From Mortierella sp. BCC40632 (Eukaryota > Mortierellomycota > Mortierellomycetes > Mortierellales > Mortierellaceae), in the NCBI GenBank assembly GCA_011634665.1, contig WAEK01000003.1, positions 2,698,001 through 2,762,000 of the forward strand: 64,000 bases of DNA, in the 5' to 3' direction. The notes beneath the pieces were generated by a model, which made no database searches, was not told the DNA's origin, and saw nothing but the letters and a program-made list of their open reading frames with translations. The translations under genes were made by a program, and so were the position numbers. This document shows positions 1-10,871 of the stretch, in pieces (within the stretch, counting starts at the first letter, position 1; every line of letters starts with the position of its first letter).

Positions 1-110
1 ATGTCGACAGTGCCTGGTTAGTGCTCTAATCCTCCGACAAAAAAAAAAGGCACGCTGGGGATAGTTTTCTTTCCTTTGGGCCGAAATGTCATTCTTTATC
101 TAATGGTGCC

Positions 111-132
111 TCTCTCTCTCTCTCTCTCTGTT

Positions 133-176
<44 letters not shown>
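111..176. repeat. CT tract followed by a 43-base poly-A run
   Basis: A short (CT)n tract at 111-129 is followed by an uninterrupted A-run at 134-176, read directly from the sequence. Confidence 0.95.
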
Positions 177-181
<5 letters not shown>

Positions 182-494
182 TCTAGGAAAAGTCGGCTTT
201 TTGCAGTTGCAATTCAGGAATGCTTGGATCACTTATCCAGCGGTTGCAGGGACATCGATATATCGGTAAATGATAGATACTAGGATACTTTTGGTCCACC
301 TATCACAGAAGGTGAAATGATTCCCTTGCTCATACTATTGCCTTTCCGACTTGGTGTATAGGACATTTCATTGTACTAGTGGCATATGATATCAATACCG
401 ACACATTCTACTACCGAGGTATGGGCTAAACGAAATGGACAGAGAAAGAGAATGTAATTTGCTACGTGTCGACATTATATAAATATTGATAGTA

Positions 495-500
<6 letters not shown>

Positions 501-571
<71 letters not shown>

Positions 572-588
572 CCCTCTCTCTCTCCCTC
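501..588. repeat. (CT)n microsatellite
   Basis: Perfect CT dinucleotides run from 501 to about 566 and continue imperfectly to 588. Confidence 0.95.
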
Positions 589-1430
589 ATGTAATCTACC
601 TTTAGATCCAGCATTAGAAGATGACATATGCAGTGTAACTGCCTCGGATCTGGAGCGGGCAAGATGCTCAATGGGCACCGATCATGATTGGTATGGATAG
701 GCGATTGATTTCCTCCTCGCTTTGACCTTGCTGGAAGAGCTCGTTAACTAATCTTTCGCTACTGTTGTCTCCCATCTCTTTTTTTTTTTTTTTTTTTCGC
801 TCAAGTATTGTTGTGAAGGTGGCATAGAGATATCCTTATTCAGAGATGACTGCAGCATCTCTCTCTCTCTCATGCACTGCACGCTGTATATATCCCGCCC
901 TTCGAGGGACTGTCTCTATTGTAGCATAGGAAGAAGGAAAGAAATCAAAAAGAAAAGACCCAATATACCAGAGCTAAGCTTTATCATTTTTTATGGTGAA
1001 AAAGGGAGAAAGGCTAGGCAAGAACTCCTTGTGCAACCTTGGTGTAAAGGCAGCAGCCCTACGCCGCTACTGTACGAAACTGATAGTCCACATCTACTAC
1101 GGACTCGCCTCGCCTAGAATATCATCAGCGGCGCCTGAAGTTTTTTTTTTTTTTTTTTGTCCGCCGGAGAGTCAGAGGGAGAGAGAACCCCTTAAAGAGA
1201 AATGAATCACAACAATCCCGCCTAGGACTTGCAGCCACCCAATGCCTATAAAAGCCCAGCGAACTTTTTTTTCTGTCGTCTGGCTTTTTCTTGGGTTTGG
1301 GTTTTTCTCTTTTCTTTTTTTTTTTTTTTCTGGCTTGGGAAACCACACCTCTCCTACATCAGCATCACCTTTCTCTTCCTTCCATCCCTTTATTCCTTTT
1401 TCTCCAAGCAAGACTCTGCCGATTTCTGCC

Positions 1431-3324
1431 ATGGCCGACTCAACGATTCAAGTCCATGAGATGTTTGACACCATCCTCATTCTGGACTTTGGTTCCCAAT
1501 ACTCGCACCTGATCACTCGTCGCATTCGTGAATTCGGCGTCTACTGCGAGCTCTTGCCATGCACCCAGAAGATCTCTGAGTTGGGCTGGAAGCCAACAGG
1601 TAAGCTAGGATACAACTATTACACCTCCTCCTTTCTTCTCCTAGTTCTTCATATGTCTTTTTCAGAATCCTTGAGCATATATTTCATACTTTGATCCACA
1701 TTCAATTGAGAGCAAAGGTTTAATCGGTTCCTGCCCTGACCTATTCTTTACCTCTTAGGTATCATTCTCTCTGGATCGCCCTACTCGGTCTACGACCACG
1801 ATGCCCCCCGCTTGGACCCCGAGGTCTTCACCATCGGTGTCCCCGTCATGGGAATCTGCTACGGTCTCCAGGTATGTCTCGCGATTTATTTATTTATTTT
1901 TTTTCCCTGTCCGAACCTGTGTCAAAACAGCCTCATTTTGAGTCATGGACAGAGACTAACAAGGAAAACGACTCGACCTTTTGCTTTCTTAGGAAATGAC
2001 TAACTACTTTGGAGGAAAGGTCCAGCCCTGCGATCACCGCGAGTATGGTCCCGCCACCTTGAGAATCCTTCCCGCCGGTACTGCCGACTCTCAGGCCTCG
2101 ATGTTGTTCGAGGACCTCAGCGCCGAGTCCAAGGTCTGGATGTCGCACGGCGATCAGGTCATGGCCCTTGCTGAGGGTTTCACCTGCATTGCCACGACCG
2201 ACACAGCCCCCTTTGCTGCTGTCCGCCACAACGAGAAGCCCTTCTTCGGTGTCCAGTTCCACCCCGAGGTGACCCACTCCATCGATGGAAAGCAGATCAT
2301 CAAGAACTTTGTCATCAAGATTTGCAAGGCTACTCAGAACTGGGCAATGTCCGAGTTTATTGGCAAGGAGATTGCTCGTATCCGTGCCATTGTTGGTGAG
2401 AAGGGTCAGGTCATTGGTGCCGTCAGCGGTGGTGTCGACTCGTCCGTCGCTGCCAAGTTGATGCACATGGCCATTGGTGACCGTTTCCACGGTATCATGG
2501 TTGACAACGGTGTCATGCGTCACAATGAGTGCGCTCAGGCTAGACAGATGTTGGTCGAGAAGATGGGAATCAACCTCAAGATTGCCGATGCTTCTGATCG
2601 TTTCCTTGGTAACCTTGCTGGTGTCACCGACCCTGAGCAGAAGCGCAAGATCATTGGTAACACCTTCATTGATGTCTTTGAGGAGGAGGCCAAGGCCATT
2701 GATGAGCAGTGCGCTGCTTCGGGCCACCCCCCAATTGAGTTCTTGCTCCAGGGTACTCTTTACCCCGATGTCATCGAGTCGATCTCGTTCAAGGGACCCA
2801 GTGCTACCATCAAGACCCACCACAACGTCGGAGGTCTCAAGGAGAACATGAAGTTGAAGTTGATCGAGCCTCTTCGTGAGCTTTTCAAGGATGAGGTCCG
2901 TGAGCTTGGCAAGTTGTTGGGTATGGATGATGACCTTGTCTGGCGCCACCCCTTCCCTGGTCCCGGTATTGCCATCCGTATCCTCGGAGAGGTTACCAAG
3001 TCCCAGGTCGAGATTGCCCGCAAGGCCGATTTCATCTACATTGAGGAGATCAAGAAGGCTGGTTTGTACCGCCAGATTGCTCAGGCCTATGCTGCTTTGC
3101 TCCCTATTAAGGCTGTCGGTGTCAAGGGTGACAAGCGTACTTATGAGCAGATGATTTGCTTGCGTGCTGTCGAGACCTCGGACTTTATGACCGCGGATTG
3201 GTTCCCCTTCCCTTATGATGTCCTCAAGCGCATTTCGTCCCGTATCTGCAATGAGGTCGATGGTGTCAACCGTGTTGTTTACGATGTCTCGTCCAAGCCT
3301 CCAGCTACCATCGAGCTTGAGTAA
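1431..3324 (+). CDS. GUA1: GMP synthase (glutamine-hydrolysing)
   Basis: Converts XMP to GMP using ATP and glutamine, the last step of guanylate synthesis in the cytosol. Three exons join in frame: 1431-1599, 1759-1871 and 1993-3324, giving 537 residues, close to the usual fungal length of about 525. The class I glutamine amidotransferase domain is N-terminal: the nucleophile Cys is C90 in GICYGLQ, and the His-x-Glu pair is H184/E186 in FHPEV. The ATP-pyrophosphatase PP-loop SGGVDS is at 239-244. The C-terminal dimerisation domain includes HPFPGPG and ends in KPPATIELE, as is normal for the family. The ATG at 1431 lies just after a long CT tract and begins the conserved N-terminus. Both introns are GT-AG. 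The gene converges with the MIT-domain gene downstream. Nothing is missing; identification is very secure. Confidence 0.97.
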
Positions 3325-3513
3325 AAAAAAAGCAAAAGATAGAAAGAAAATAGCATAGATGAAGGTCCTTCCTCTCTCCTAGTGTACCATTATTCCCCTC
3401 TTCACCCTCATCTTCGCATCCCAACCATTTCCTCCGCATATCAAATTCCTTTTACATTTCATAGAGCTTCTCTCATTAAATTCAAACCCGCAGTGTTGCA
3501 CTTGTAAAGTGAG

Positions 3514-3575
<62 letters not shown>

Positions 3576-3906
3576 TGATGATGATGATGATGATGATGAT
3601 GTGTGTGTGAGGGGAGAAGAGAAACACAGAATTTTTCGGCGGGTCTTGAAAGCTGCCAATTTTTGGGCGAAGCTCGTACCTGTATATGAAGTACAACGTA
3701 GGTGTGAAAGGGTTAATGTGGAGCAATTGATAAATATTTTTTTTTTTTTTTTTCATTGTTCGAATTGTCATAAGATCGAAAGATAAATAGGGATGAGGAT
3801 AGTGGAGAGGGCATTAAAAGTCATAAGTTTCCCCAATTATCCAAGGACAAAAAAAAAAAAAAAAAATGAAAAGAGATAACAGACAGGGTCGCTAAAATCA
3901 GAAAAA
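3325..3906. other. Convergent 3' intergenic region
   Basis: Holds the 3' UTRs of two convergent genes, a compound microsatellite at 3514-3610, and T and A runs at 3737-3754 and 3849-3866. No gene seen. Confidence 0.7.
3514..3610. repeat. Compound TA / TG / GAT microsatellite
   Basis: (TA)n at 3514-3526 passes into (TG)n at 3527-3574 and then (GAT)n at about 3574-3600. The ORFs here (poly-Cys/Val, poly-Asp) are artefacts of this repeat. Confidence 0.95.
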
Positions 3907-6900
3907 TCAAAACAAACAAAAGAGGCTACATAAATGAGAATTTCTAACACGTAAACTTTTTTTTTTTTCTTCCTTGGCTTCAGCAACAACCTGAACAGCT
4001 TCCTTCTCTTCAGACTTATCTTGACTCTCCTCCGCCTCCTCTCCTCCCTCTGTCTGAGACTCAAGCTCTTCAAGTCGTTGTTGGAGCAACTTGACATTCT
4101 TCATGCCCTCCAACGCCGCAAATTTGCTTCCACTACGAGCCTTGGCCACTGTGTCCGTCTTGAGTCGTTGAATGTAAAACTTGACATGCTCCAAATTGGT
4201 TGATTGCAGCAATTCCTCAAAGGGAGCATCGGGTCCCAACTTGCCATCTTTCTCAGCTTTATGGACCAAGAGCTCTCCTTGCTCGTTCGTCTCCTCCTCG
4301 GTCAGGCTGGCCAAAGTCGACGAAGGTCCTAGGCTGCCTCCACTTGGGTTCGCAGCCTTGTTGACCTTGTACTTGGAGAATTTGTCAGGGGTGCTGTTGC
4401 TCCGTTGGAGCATGTTACGTCGTTTCTGTGCATAGCTCTCTTCCTCATCGTCATCGTCATCATCAGCCTCATTAATAGGAATATTAGTGGTATGAGAGGC
4501 GGCAACAACGACAGGCAAGGGTGCTGGTGCTGGTGTGACGATAGCCGTCGGGGCAATGGATGGCGATGCCACTGGGGAAGGCTCAGCTGTAGATCTGGGT
4601 GAAATGGGCGATACCGACTCGATGGATATGGGCTTCGATACCAAGACAATAGGCTCAGACTTAATCTCCTTTACGGGCACCTTAGCCGTCACCTTGGCCT
4701 TTTTCATACTCTTGACTGGGGCAACCACTTCCTTTTCACTCTCCTCGGACTCTTCATCTTCATCGTCGTCGTCCTCTAGCAATCCATCCGTGTCTTCTTC
4801 ACTCGATGACATTTCCAGCAAAATCTCCTGCCAGCGAGCTTCAAGGGCCTGAGCTCTCTTCAGCGCGATTGCTGCTGATCGCTTATCACCCTTGTTCATT
4901 CGACTCGTAGCATAGGTTTTGGCCTGCTGAACATATTGCCAAAGCTCCTCCGCACTCTCGAGCTTCAGCAATCGAGCCAAAGGTGTTGAGATTGGCAACA
5001 ACTTTGGTTTGCCGCTCTTACTCTTGACCTTGGGCATTGGGGCGATTGGTACATCTGCTTCAGCTTCTTGATCTTCCTCTTGGGTGGGGGACTTAGAGAC
5101 CTTTTCTGCGACAGGAGCTGGCTTTGTTGGAACAGCCTCTGAGTCTGGGACTGGGTTCTCCTTGGTAGAACCGGGGGCTGGTGTCGAAGGCTCTGTCAAG
5201 ACGAGGGGCAAGGATCTCAACTCTGTATCCAATGTCAGATCCTCGCTAGACTTGACCTCATCTCCAGCCGTAAGGAGCGTATTCAAATGGTGTTCTTGGT
5301 CTACATCAGTCATTGAGAACGCATTCGATACGCGGTACATCGATGGTGTTTCCTTTCGTCGAGGATTCCACCATCGCTTCTTGGTCTGCTGACCATAGAA
5401 CTGTTGATGTGGCAGCTCAGATCCGCCCGAGCGTGAGGACTGGAACGAGGTGCGTTGACCAGACATAGTGTACTCCTCTAGATTAGCCGTGCTCATGCTA
5501 ATCGGACGGCTTTCCTGTGAATGAGCATTGAGATCAAGAGTGGTGCTTGCTCGGGATCTGAGGGTGTCAGATCGTCCCAACCCAAAGATACTGGACCGAT
5601 TTGCCTTGGCAGAAGTGAAAGGCGATGAGTCTTGGATATCCTGTAGGACCTTGGCCTTCTTTTCCTTTTTCTTTGTCTTTTCCTTCTTCATACCCTTATC
5701 TGACAAGACCCTCTCAAAAGTCTCGAGCTGACTAACCCAAGAATCCCAATTCTCAATGGCTGACACCTCGTGATCCTCCATAGTGTAATCGACATCCTCT
5801 TCAAGAGGCTAAAGAAAATGAAAGAGGTAGAAACATATTTGTTAATCGGTATTAGACAATCAGACCAATAGCTGATTCATTAGCGACTGGTTCTGGATGG
5901 CTGAGTAATCTTACCATTACGAATCCGATCACCTCACGGTTCTCAGGCACCTCAACGCGTTCCATCAGAGGACCTTCGACTTCTTCCTGATACTCGTATG
6001 GCACATATTCATCACTATCACGCTTCTTGGCCTCCTTTTGCCGCACTGTCAATGCCGCTGCCATCTCTGCTGCTGCTCTACGATCGCCACTATGGACAGA
6101 ACTCTTGCGGGTGTTGCTGCTATGAACCGATTTATCGTCCTCAATGGTCACGGTTCTCGAAAGCGGCTCCTCCTCCTTTTCAGCATCCCTATTCTTCTTG
6201 CTCTTAAAAATCGCAAAGTGACGCGTCTTGGATCGCTTGGGCGGATTGGAAGCAATTGACTTGGAGTCGGGTCCAGCTTCTGTAATGGAGTCATTAGCGA
6301 CTGGTCTGGCTTCTACTTCAAGGGCCTCAGAGACTGTAGGAACCTCAGCTGAACCCTCGACTGGTGTTGTGGCCACAGCGACCTCTGAAACCTCAGGAAC
6401 CTCAGAGTGCTCTTCTTCGATATACTCTGCCTTGGATCCCTGAAGGCAAGCAGCATCATCAACAGCTTTTGAAAAAGAGTCCCCGCTAGGGAACTGATCC
6501 TCAGGGTGTTGATCAATCGGCGAGATGGGAGTCAGCTCTGGAAGCTTGACTTCAGGCAGAGGCTCAACAATAGGCTCAGCGACAGGCTCTACAGTTTCTG
6601 GTGCCGCTTTGTGCTTATCCTTGCTCGATTTCCATGAGGATCCACCAAACATGGCCTCATCCATCAGTCTTGCAACGTCGTCCAATCGGTCGTTATGAGC
6701 TTTATCGCTCTCCTTGTCTTTTTCCTTTTCTTTCTCCTTGTCTTTCTCTTTGCTGTCCCCCTTGTCCTTGTCCTTCTTTTTCATTCCAAACCAGGTTCGC
6801 TTCGACTTACTCTTGCTTAAGGTCGACACCTGCGATTCTGGTTCGCCATGGGCTAGAGTAGAGTCGTGGGGCAATTCAATCGCGCTGCTGTTGGTGGTTT

Positions 6901-9329
6901 CCGGGAGGATACCATCCCGGATAGAGGAGGGCGCACCCAATGAATGAGTGTCAACTGTTAAGTGGATGCTGGATGCATTCCGGTCGGTATCAGTCACTTC
7001 TAGGTTTGTTTGGCTAGCATGACCAGCGTGCGTGTTTGAGCCAATGGACTGACTGACCAACTCTGCCTCTGCTGTGATTTCGCTTTGGGATCGGACGTAA
7101 TTGGGCGTGAAACTCTGTTCCTGGGAGTAAGATGAGGCGCCTCGCTTGATCGTCTTGCGAGGCTCTTCCTTGACCACCTCTTTCCCCTTGTCCTTTTTCT
7201 TGTCTTTACCCTTGTCCTTATTCTTGCCAGTTCCAGAGTCCTATTATTGTTCATTGAACATCCACCAGAACCAATATTAAGAAGGGTAATCACAATCATA
7301 AGCTCGCGCGAACATTCAGTACACACACCACACACACCCTCTCCTTCTCTAAAATTTGAAGGGCGACAACTCTTACCTTGCCCTCAAAGGCTTGCGCACG
7401 ACCCTTTGTATCAGCAATATAATATGGATCCACGTCCTCGTCTTCGTCATCATAGTATCGATCAGGGTTGTCAAAGTCATCCTCGGGTGTCGCATCGCCC
7501 ACATACCAATCCGTCTGAGGCTGTGGAGAGAACTCATTCACAGGATTCACTCCATCACTTAGACCCTGCTGAATCGGCTCCAATACTGGTGCGGGTGTTG
7601 GTTCTAACAATGGCTCTGGCTCTTGCGCCTGTACTGGTTCCTGTGCTGGATCTGATACCGATACCGGCAGTGACTCTGCTTGAGACGTGGGCTCAAATGC
7701 TTGTTCCGGTGTCTGAACTGCCGAGACGATCGGGACTGGGGCCAATGAGTCGCTGCTAAAAGGGACTGGAGGTACTGCTGGAGCACTTCCCATCTGTTGT
7801 GGAGTAAATGGTGTAGAAGTCTCTACACTCACTGAGAACGATTTGGATTTCTTCTTTCCAAAGGGCCATCTCAAGCTGGATTTGCCACTAGAGGTTCCTT
7901 GTTCTTGGTGCCTTGTCTCCGTTCCTGGAGACTGTGGTTGAGTCTGTTTCGGAGGACTGGTCATGTAGATGGGCGAAACTGCGATGGGTGGAGGACTTGG
8001 TGTCCTTGGTGGTAGTGCCAATGGCTGAGAAAGAGGAGTCGATCCAAAGCCTAGGCCACTGCTATCGCCTCCATGCTGTTGCAAGTGGCCATAAGGAGAC
8101 ACGTTGCCATTCGAGTTGCCATACGCATTGGCGTAGTTCTCTTGCAGAAGCAAAGTCTGTCCAAGATCAGGGGGCTGTGGCGCCGAAGGTTGGGTTTTTG
8201 AACGCTTCTTGCCAAAGAATCTGAATCCTTTTTCCTGCTGTGGTTCTGGAGATGGCTGCTGGAGAGGGGGATGTTGGACAAGCGGATGAGGAAGTGCCTG
8301 AGGCTGATATTGATGCTGGAATTGCTGCTGGTATGTAGACTGGTATGCCTGCAATGGAGGAGACTGTGGAGGTGGTGGCTGGTACTGGTCGAGTGGATGA
8401 GGTTGGTACTGTTGATATTGCTGCTGCGGATGCAGTTGAGGTGAATAATGGTGTTGATACTGCTGAGAGTGATACTGCTGAGGCTGGTAGGGCTGGTAAG
8501 GCTCGTCTTGCTGGTAACTTAGAGTTGAGTACCGGTACCCGCTGCTGTTGGTATCGGCCTCATTACTCTCACTACCCTCAGGAGTATGAACTGGCGATCC
8601 GGGTGCCTGTGTGTTCTTGGCCAAGGCCGTCTCCTTAAGCTGGTTGACACGATCGAGATAGATTGCTTGCTAAAATATAAAAGGGAACACAAAGCAACAA
8701 TGAGAAAGAGAGCGAGAGAGAAGAAGAGCACCAAAACGATCGGAGAGGAGTGTGTGTGTGTTGTGTGAGAGGTGTAAGAGAGTGAGAGAGGAAGGAGGAA
8801 GGGGAGTCTACTACAGAATAGAGTCGGTGCCAGAGTTTGGGCTCGATCAGAGCAGGCGGAGCGAGAGGAAAAGGCACCTCACTAGGAGACACAGCAGATG
8901 TACACTTACGATGGCAAGCATCGACTGCTTCTTCTTCTCACTCGTGCACATGGGGATTACGCGCGCGAGGTCATTCGCAGCCTGGGCATAGAGATTGGCT
9001 GCCAGAGCGGTCTCCTGGAGCTCATCCAGCTGGACGGCCTGTTGGGCCTTGACTAACGCAGCGTCAAAGATGCTTCGCCAGGCCGAGTCGGACCAGGCCT
9101 CATCGCGGTCCCTGGGGCGAGTCTGCTCAATGGGACTTGCACGCGATGACGAGAATGAGGCTCGTGGAGGTGCAAAGGTAGTCGGGGACGAGTTGCCGCC
9201 AAACGTCGGTGAGTGGCTGAACCCTGGTTGGCCACCAGGCGGAGGTGGGGGAGGGCCCAAGGGGGGAGGAATATTAGCCAGAGTGGCTGAACGTCTGTTC
9301 CTGTTGGCGGATGCAGGAGCAGGAGTCAT
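3907..9329 (-). CDS. Large MIT-domain protein, low-complexity scaffold
   Basis: Four exons on the minus strand (9329-8910, 8669-7377, 7240-5915, 5808-3907) join to 1646 residues. All three introns are GT-AG and all are phase 0. Residues about 80-155 look like an MIT (microtubule interacting and trafficking) three-helix bundle: the exon 1 helices (ALVKAQQAV, ALAANLYAQAANDL) continue across the first junction into AIYLDRVNQLKE. MIT domains typically bind ESCRT-III tails or other trafficking partners, so a role in endosome or membrane traffic is inferred, not shown. A second helical segment near the middle of exon 4 (LARLLKLESAEELWQYVQQAK, then RSAAIALKRAQALEARW) also resembles an MIT or coiled-coil element. 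The rest is disordered: Pro/Gln-rich, Lys/Asp/Glu-rich and Ser-rich stretches, with an acidic run and a C-terminal coiled coil. I chose the ATG at 9329 because the residues upstream are translated simple sequence. The exact C-terminus is less certain. Confidence 0.8.
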
Positions 9330-9569
9330 TTGTGTGGAATGAAAGGGGAGGTGGAGAAGGAAGATGATGCAGAGGCGAGAATTCACAGGATAACACAATG
9401 GGTCATTGCTGAAGGGATGAGAAAGAGAGAAAGAAAGGAAGATGATGGGCGGCACAGGGGCTCTGTTCGGCTCTTCTCGGCGGGCGAGTGCTGGGCGGGG
9501 CGGGGGGGGGAGAGAAAGAGAGTGAGAAAGGTAAAACTGGGCGGGAGCGAGCAACAAGGCAAAGAGGGA

Positions 9570-9617
9570 GAGAGTTGAGAAGAGAGTTGAGAAGAGAGCT
9601 GAGAAGAGAGTTAAGAA
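9570..9617. repeat. 12-bp minisatellite, four copies
   Basis: Unit GAGAGTTGAGAA is repeated four times with single substitutions in copies 3 and 4. It lies about 240 bp upstream of the MIT-gene start codon, probably in its leader or promoter. Confidence 0.9.
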
Positions 9618-10289
9618 GAGAGAGAAAGTAAACGAAAGAGGCGCGCTATTTCTTCTCCTTCAGGTACGACCCACGGCACACAACCCAAGGCTCCACAGAA
9701 TAGTGGGCACCACTACTGCCATCACTACTTTTTCGGGTGAGCAACGGCTATTTCCTGCTCTCTCTCTTTCTCTCTACTCTCTCTCTCTTTCTCCCTTTCT
9801 CTTTTTCTTTCTCTCGCTTTCGTTTCCTCGCTTGCTCTCGTTCTCTCTATCTATTCCCGCCAGCCGGCTCTTCTCCATAGCCTCCTCCGCCGTCTGGCTA
9901 GGTGCGGTTGCCAACCGACGGCCCCCTTCCCATTCCACCTACCCCTGTTCTTTCCAGGGCTTCTTTTTTTATAAGAGCGTTCACAAACTTGGTGGTGTGG
10001 AGGACAGAGAGTAAGGCTCAATGTGAGCATTTTGTGTCTGTGAGGTGAGTATGTCTTGGGCATCCGGTGCAAAGGTCAGCAAACTGCAGGTCCCCCTGGC
10101 GCCCCATCACATATGAAAAGCTGCTTACTTGACTATCCAATATCCTGCAGGAAAGATCAAGAGTTCTTACTGCGATTCACTCCTCCATCTTTCTCCATCG
10201 TGCTTTTGCTCGAAGCCGAGGAGGAGCCGAACTAGAGAACACAAGATCTGTTGACCTCGCCTCGGCGCCTTTTCTTCTCGTCCTTCCCG

Positions 10290-10291
<2 letters not shown>

Positions 10292-10320
<29 letters not shown>
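10292..10320. repeat. (GT)n microsatellite
   Basis: Perfect GT dinucleotides, read directly. Confidence 0.95.
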
Positions 10321-10321
<1 letters not shown>

Positions 10322-10846
10322 ATGTGTGGTGCTATCATATGGCGGTGTGTACAACAAACGAATGCGTACACAGTTTATACTCAAAAGAGCCACCTCAACT
10401 TTGCATTTATGCACCTTGCACCACGGAGCACAAACGAGCATTCCAAGAGCCAAGCAGGCTACGAGTCACACAACATCTCTTAATTTTTTTTGGCCTTAGT
10501 CAGTCCATTCCAACGCCCAGGGAGAGGGATCCTCGCCTTGGTCTGGGGCAAACAACCGCTCAACAAAGAGACAAAGAGACAAAGGGACAAAGGACAGAGG
10601 CTTCAGAACAAGGGCACAACGGATGAATGCCGAAGCCATCCATGTTTGCACTTCATGCTCAACTCCAGGTTTCTTTGGACTGAGAGAATCTCAGCGGAGG
10701 AAAGTCCCACTGCTCAATTGAGTTCAACGTGGGGTACCAGATGTACTACAGATCTCTGAACAAGGTTTTCTTTTGACTCTGTCCCCAGCCCTCGCATTCC
10801 ACAGAAAGAAGATAGTTCATACTCATAATCTACTGATGTAAATGCA

Positions 10847-10866
10847 TTTTTTTTTAAAAAAAAAAA
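10847..10866. repeat. T(9)A(11) palindromic junction
   Basis: A T-run passes directly into an A-run, six bases beyond the SUV3 stop codon. It could act as a hairpin or bidirectional poly-A/termination signal; that role is inferred. Confidence 0.9.
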
Positions 10867-10871
10867 TCGCT

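Larger units (their letters stand above)
1..1260. other. Upstream non-coding region with microsatellites
   Basis: I see no convincing gene here. Short ORFs on both strands are built from CT/GA or poly-A repeats. The stretch holds the 5' flank of the GMP synthase gene, including T-runs at about 780-798 and 1140-1158. Confidence 0.6.
9330..10871. other. Intergenic region 5' of the MIT gene, 3' of SUV3
   Basis: Contains the purine-rich (coding-strand pyrimidine-rich) leader of the MIT gene, a 12-bp minisatellite, a CT-rich block at 9755-9860, a (GT)n tract at 10292-10320 and a T(9)A(11) junction at 10847-10866. I can support no gene. Confidence 0.6.

Noticed and set aside
1933..2949. 338-residue ORF on the minus strand
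   Set aside because: Antisense shadow of the well-supported GMP synthase exon 3; C-ending codons keep the reverse frame open.
3526..3786. ORF with poly-Cys-Val and poly-Asp
   Set aside because: Artefact of the TG/GAT microsatellite.
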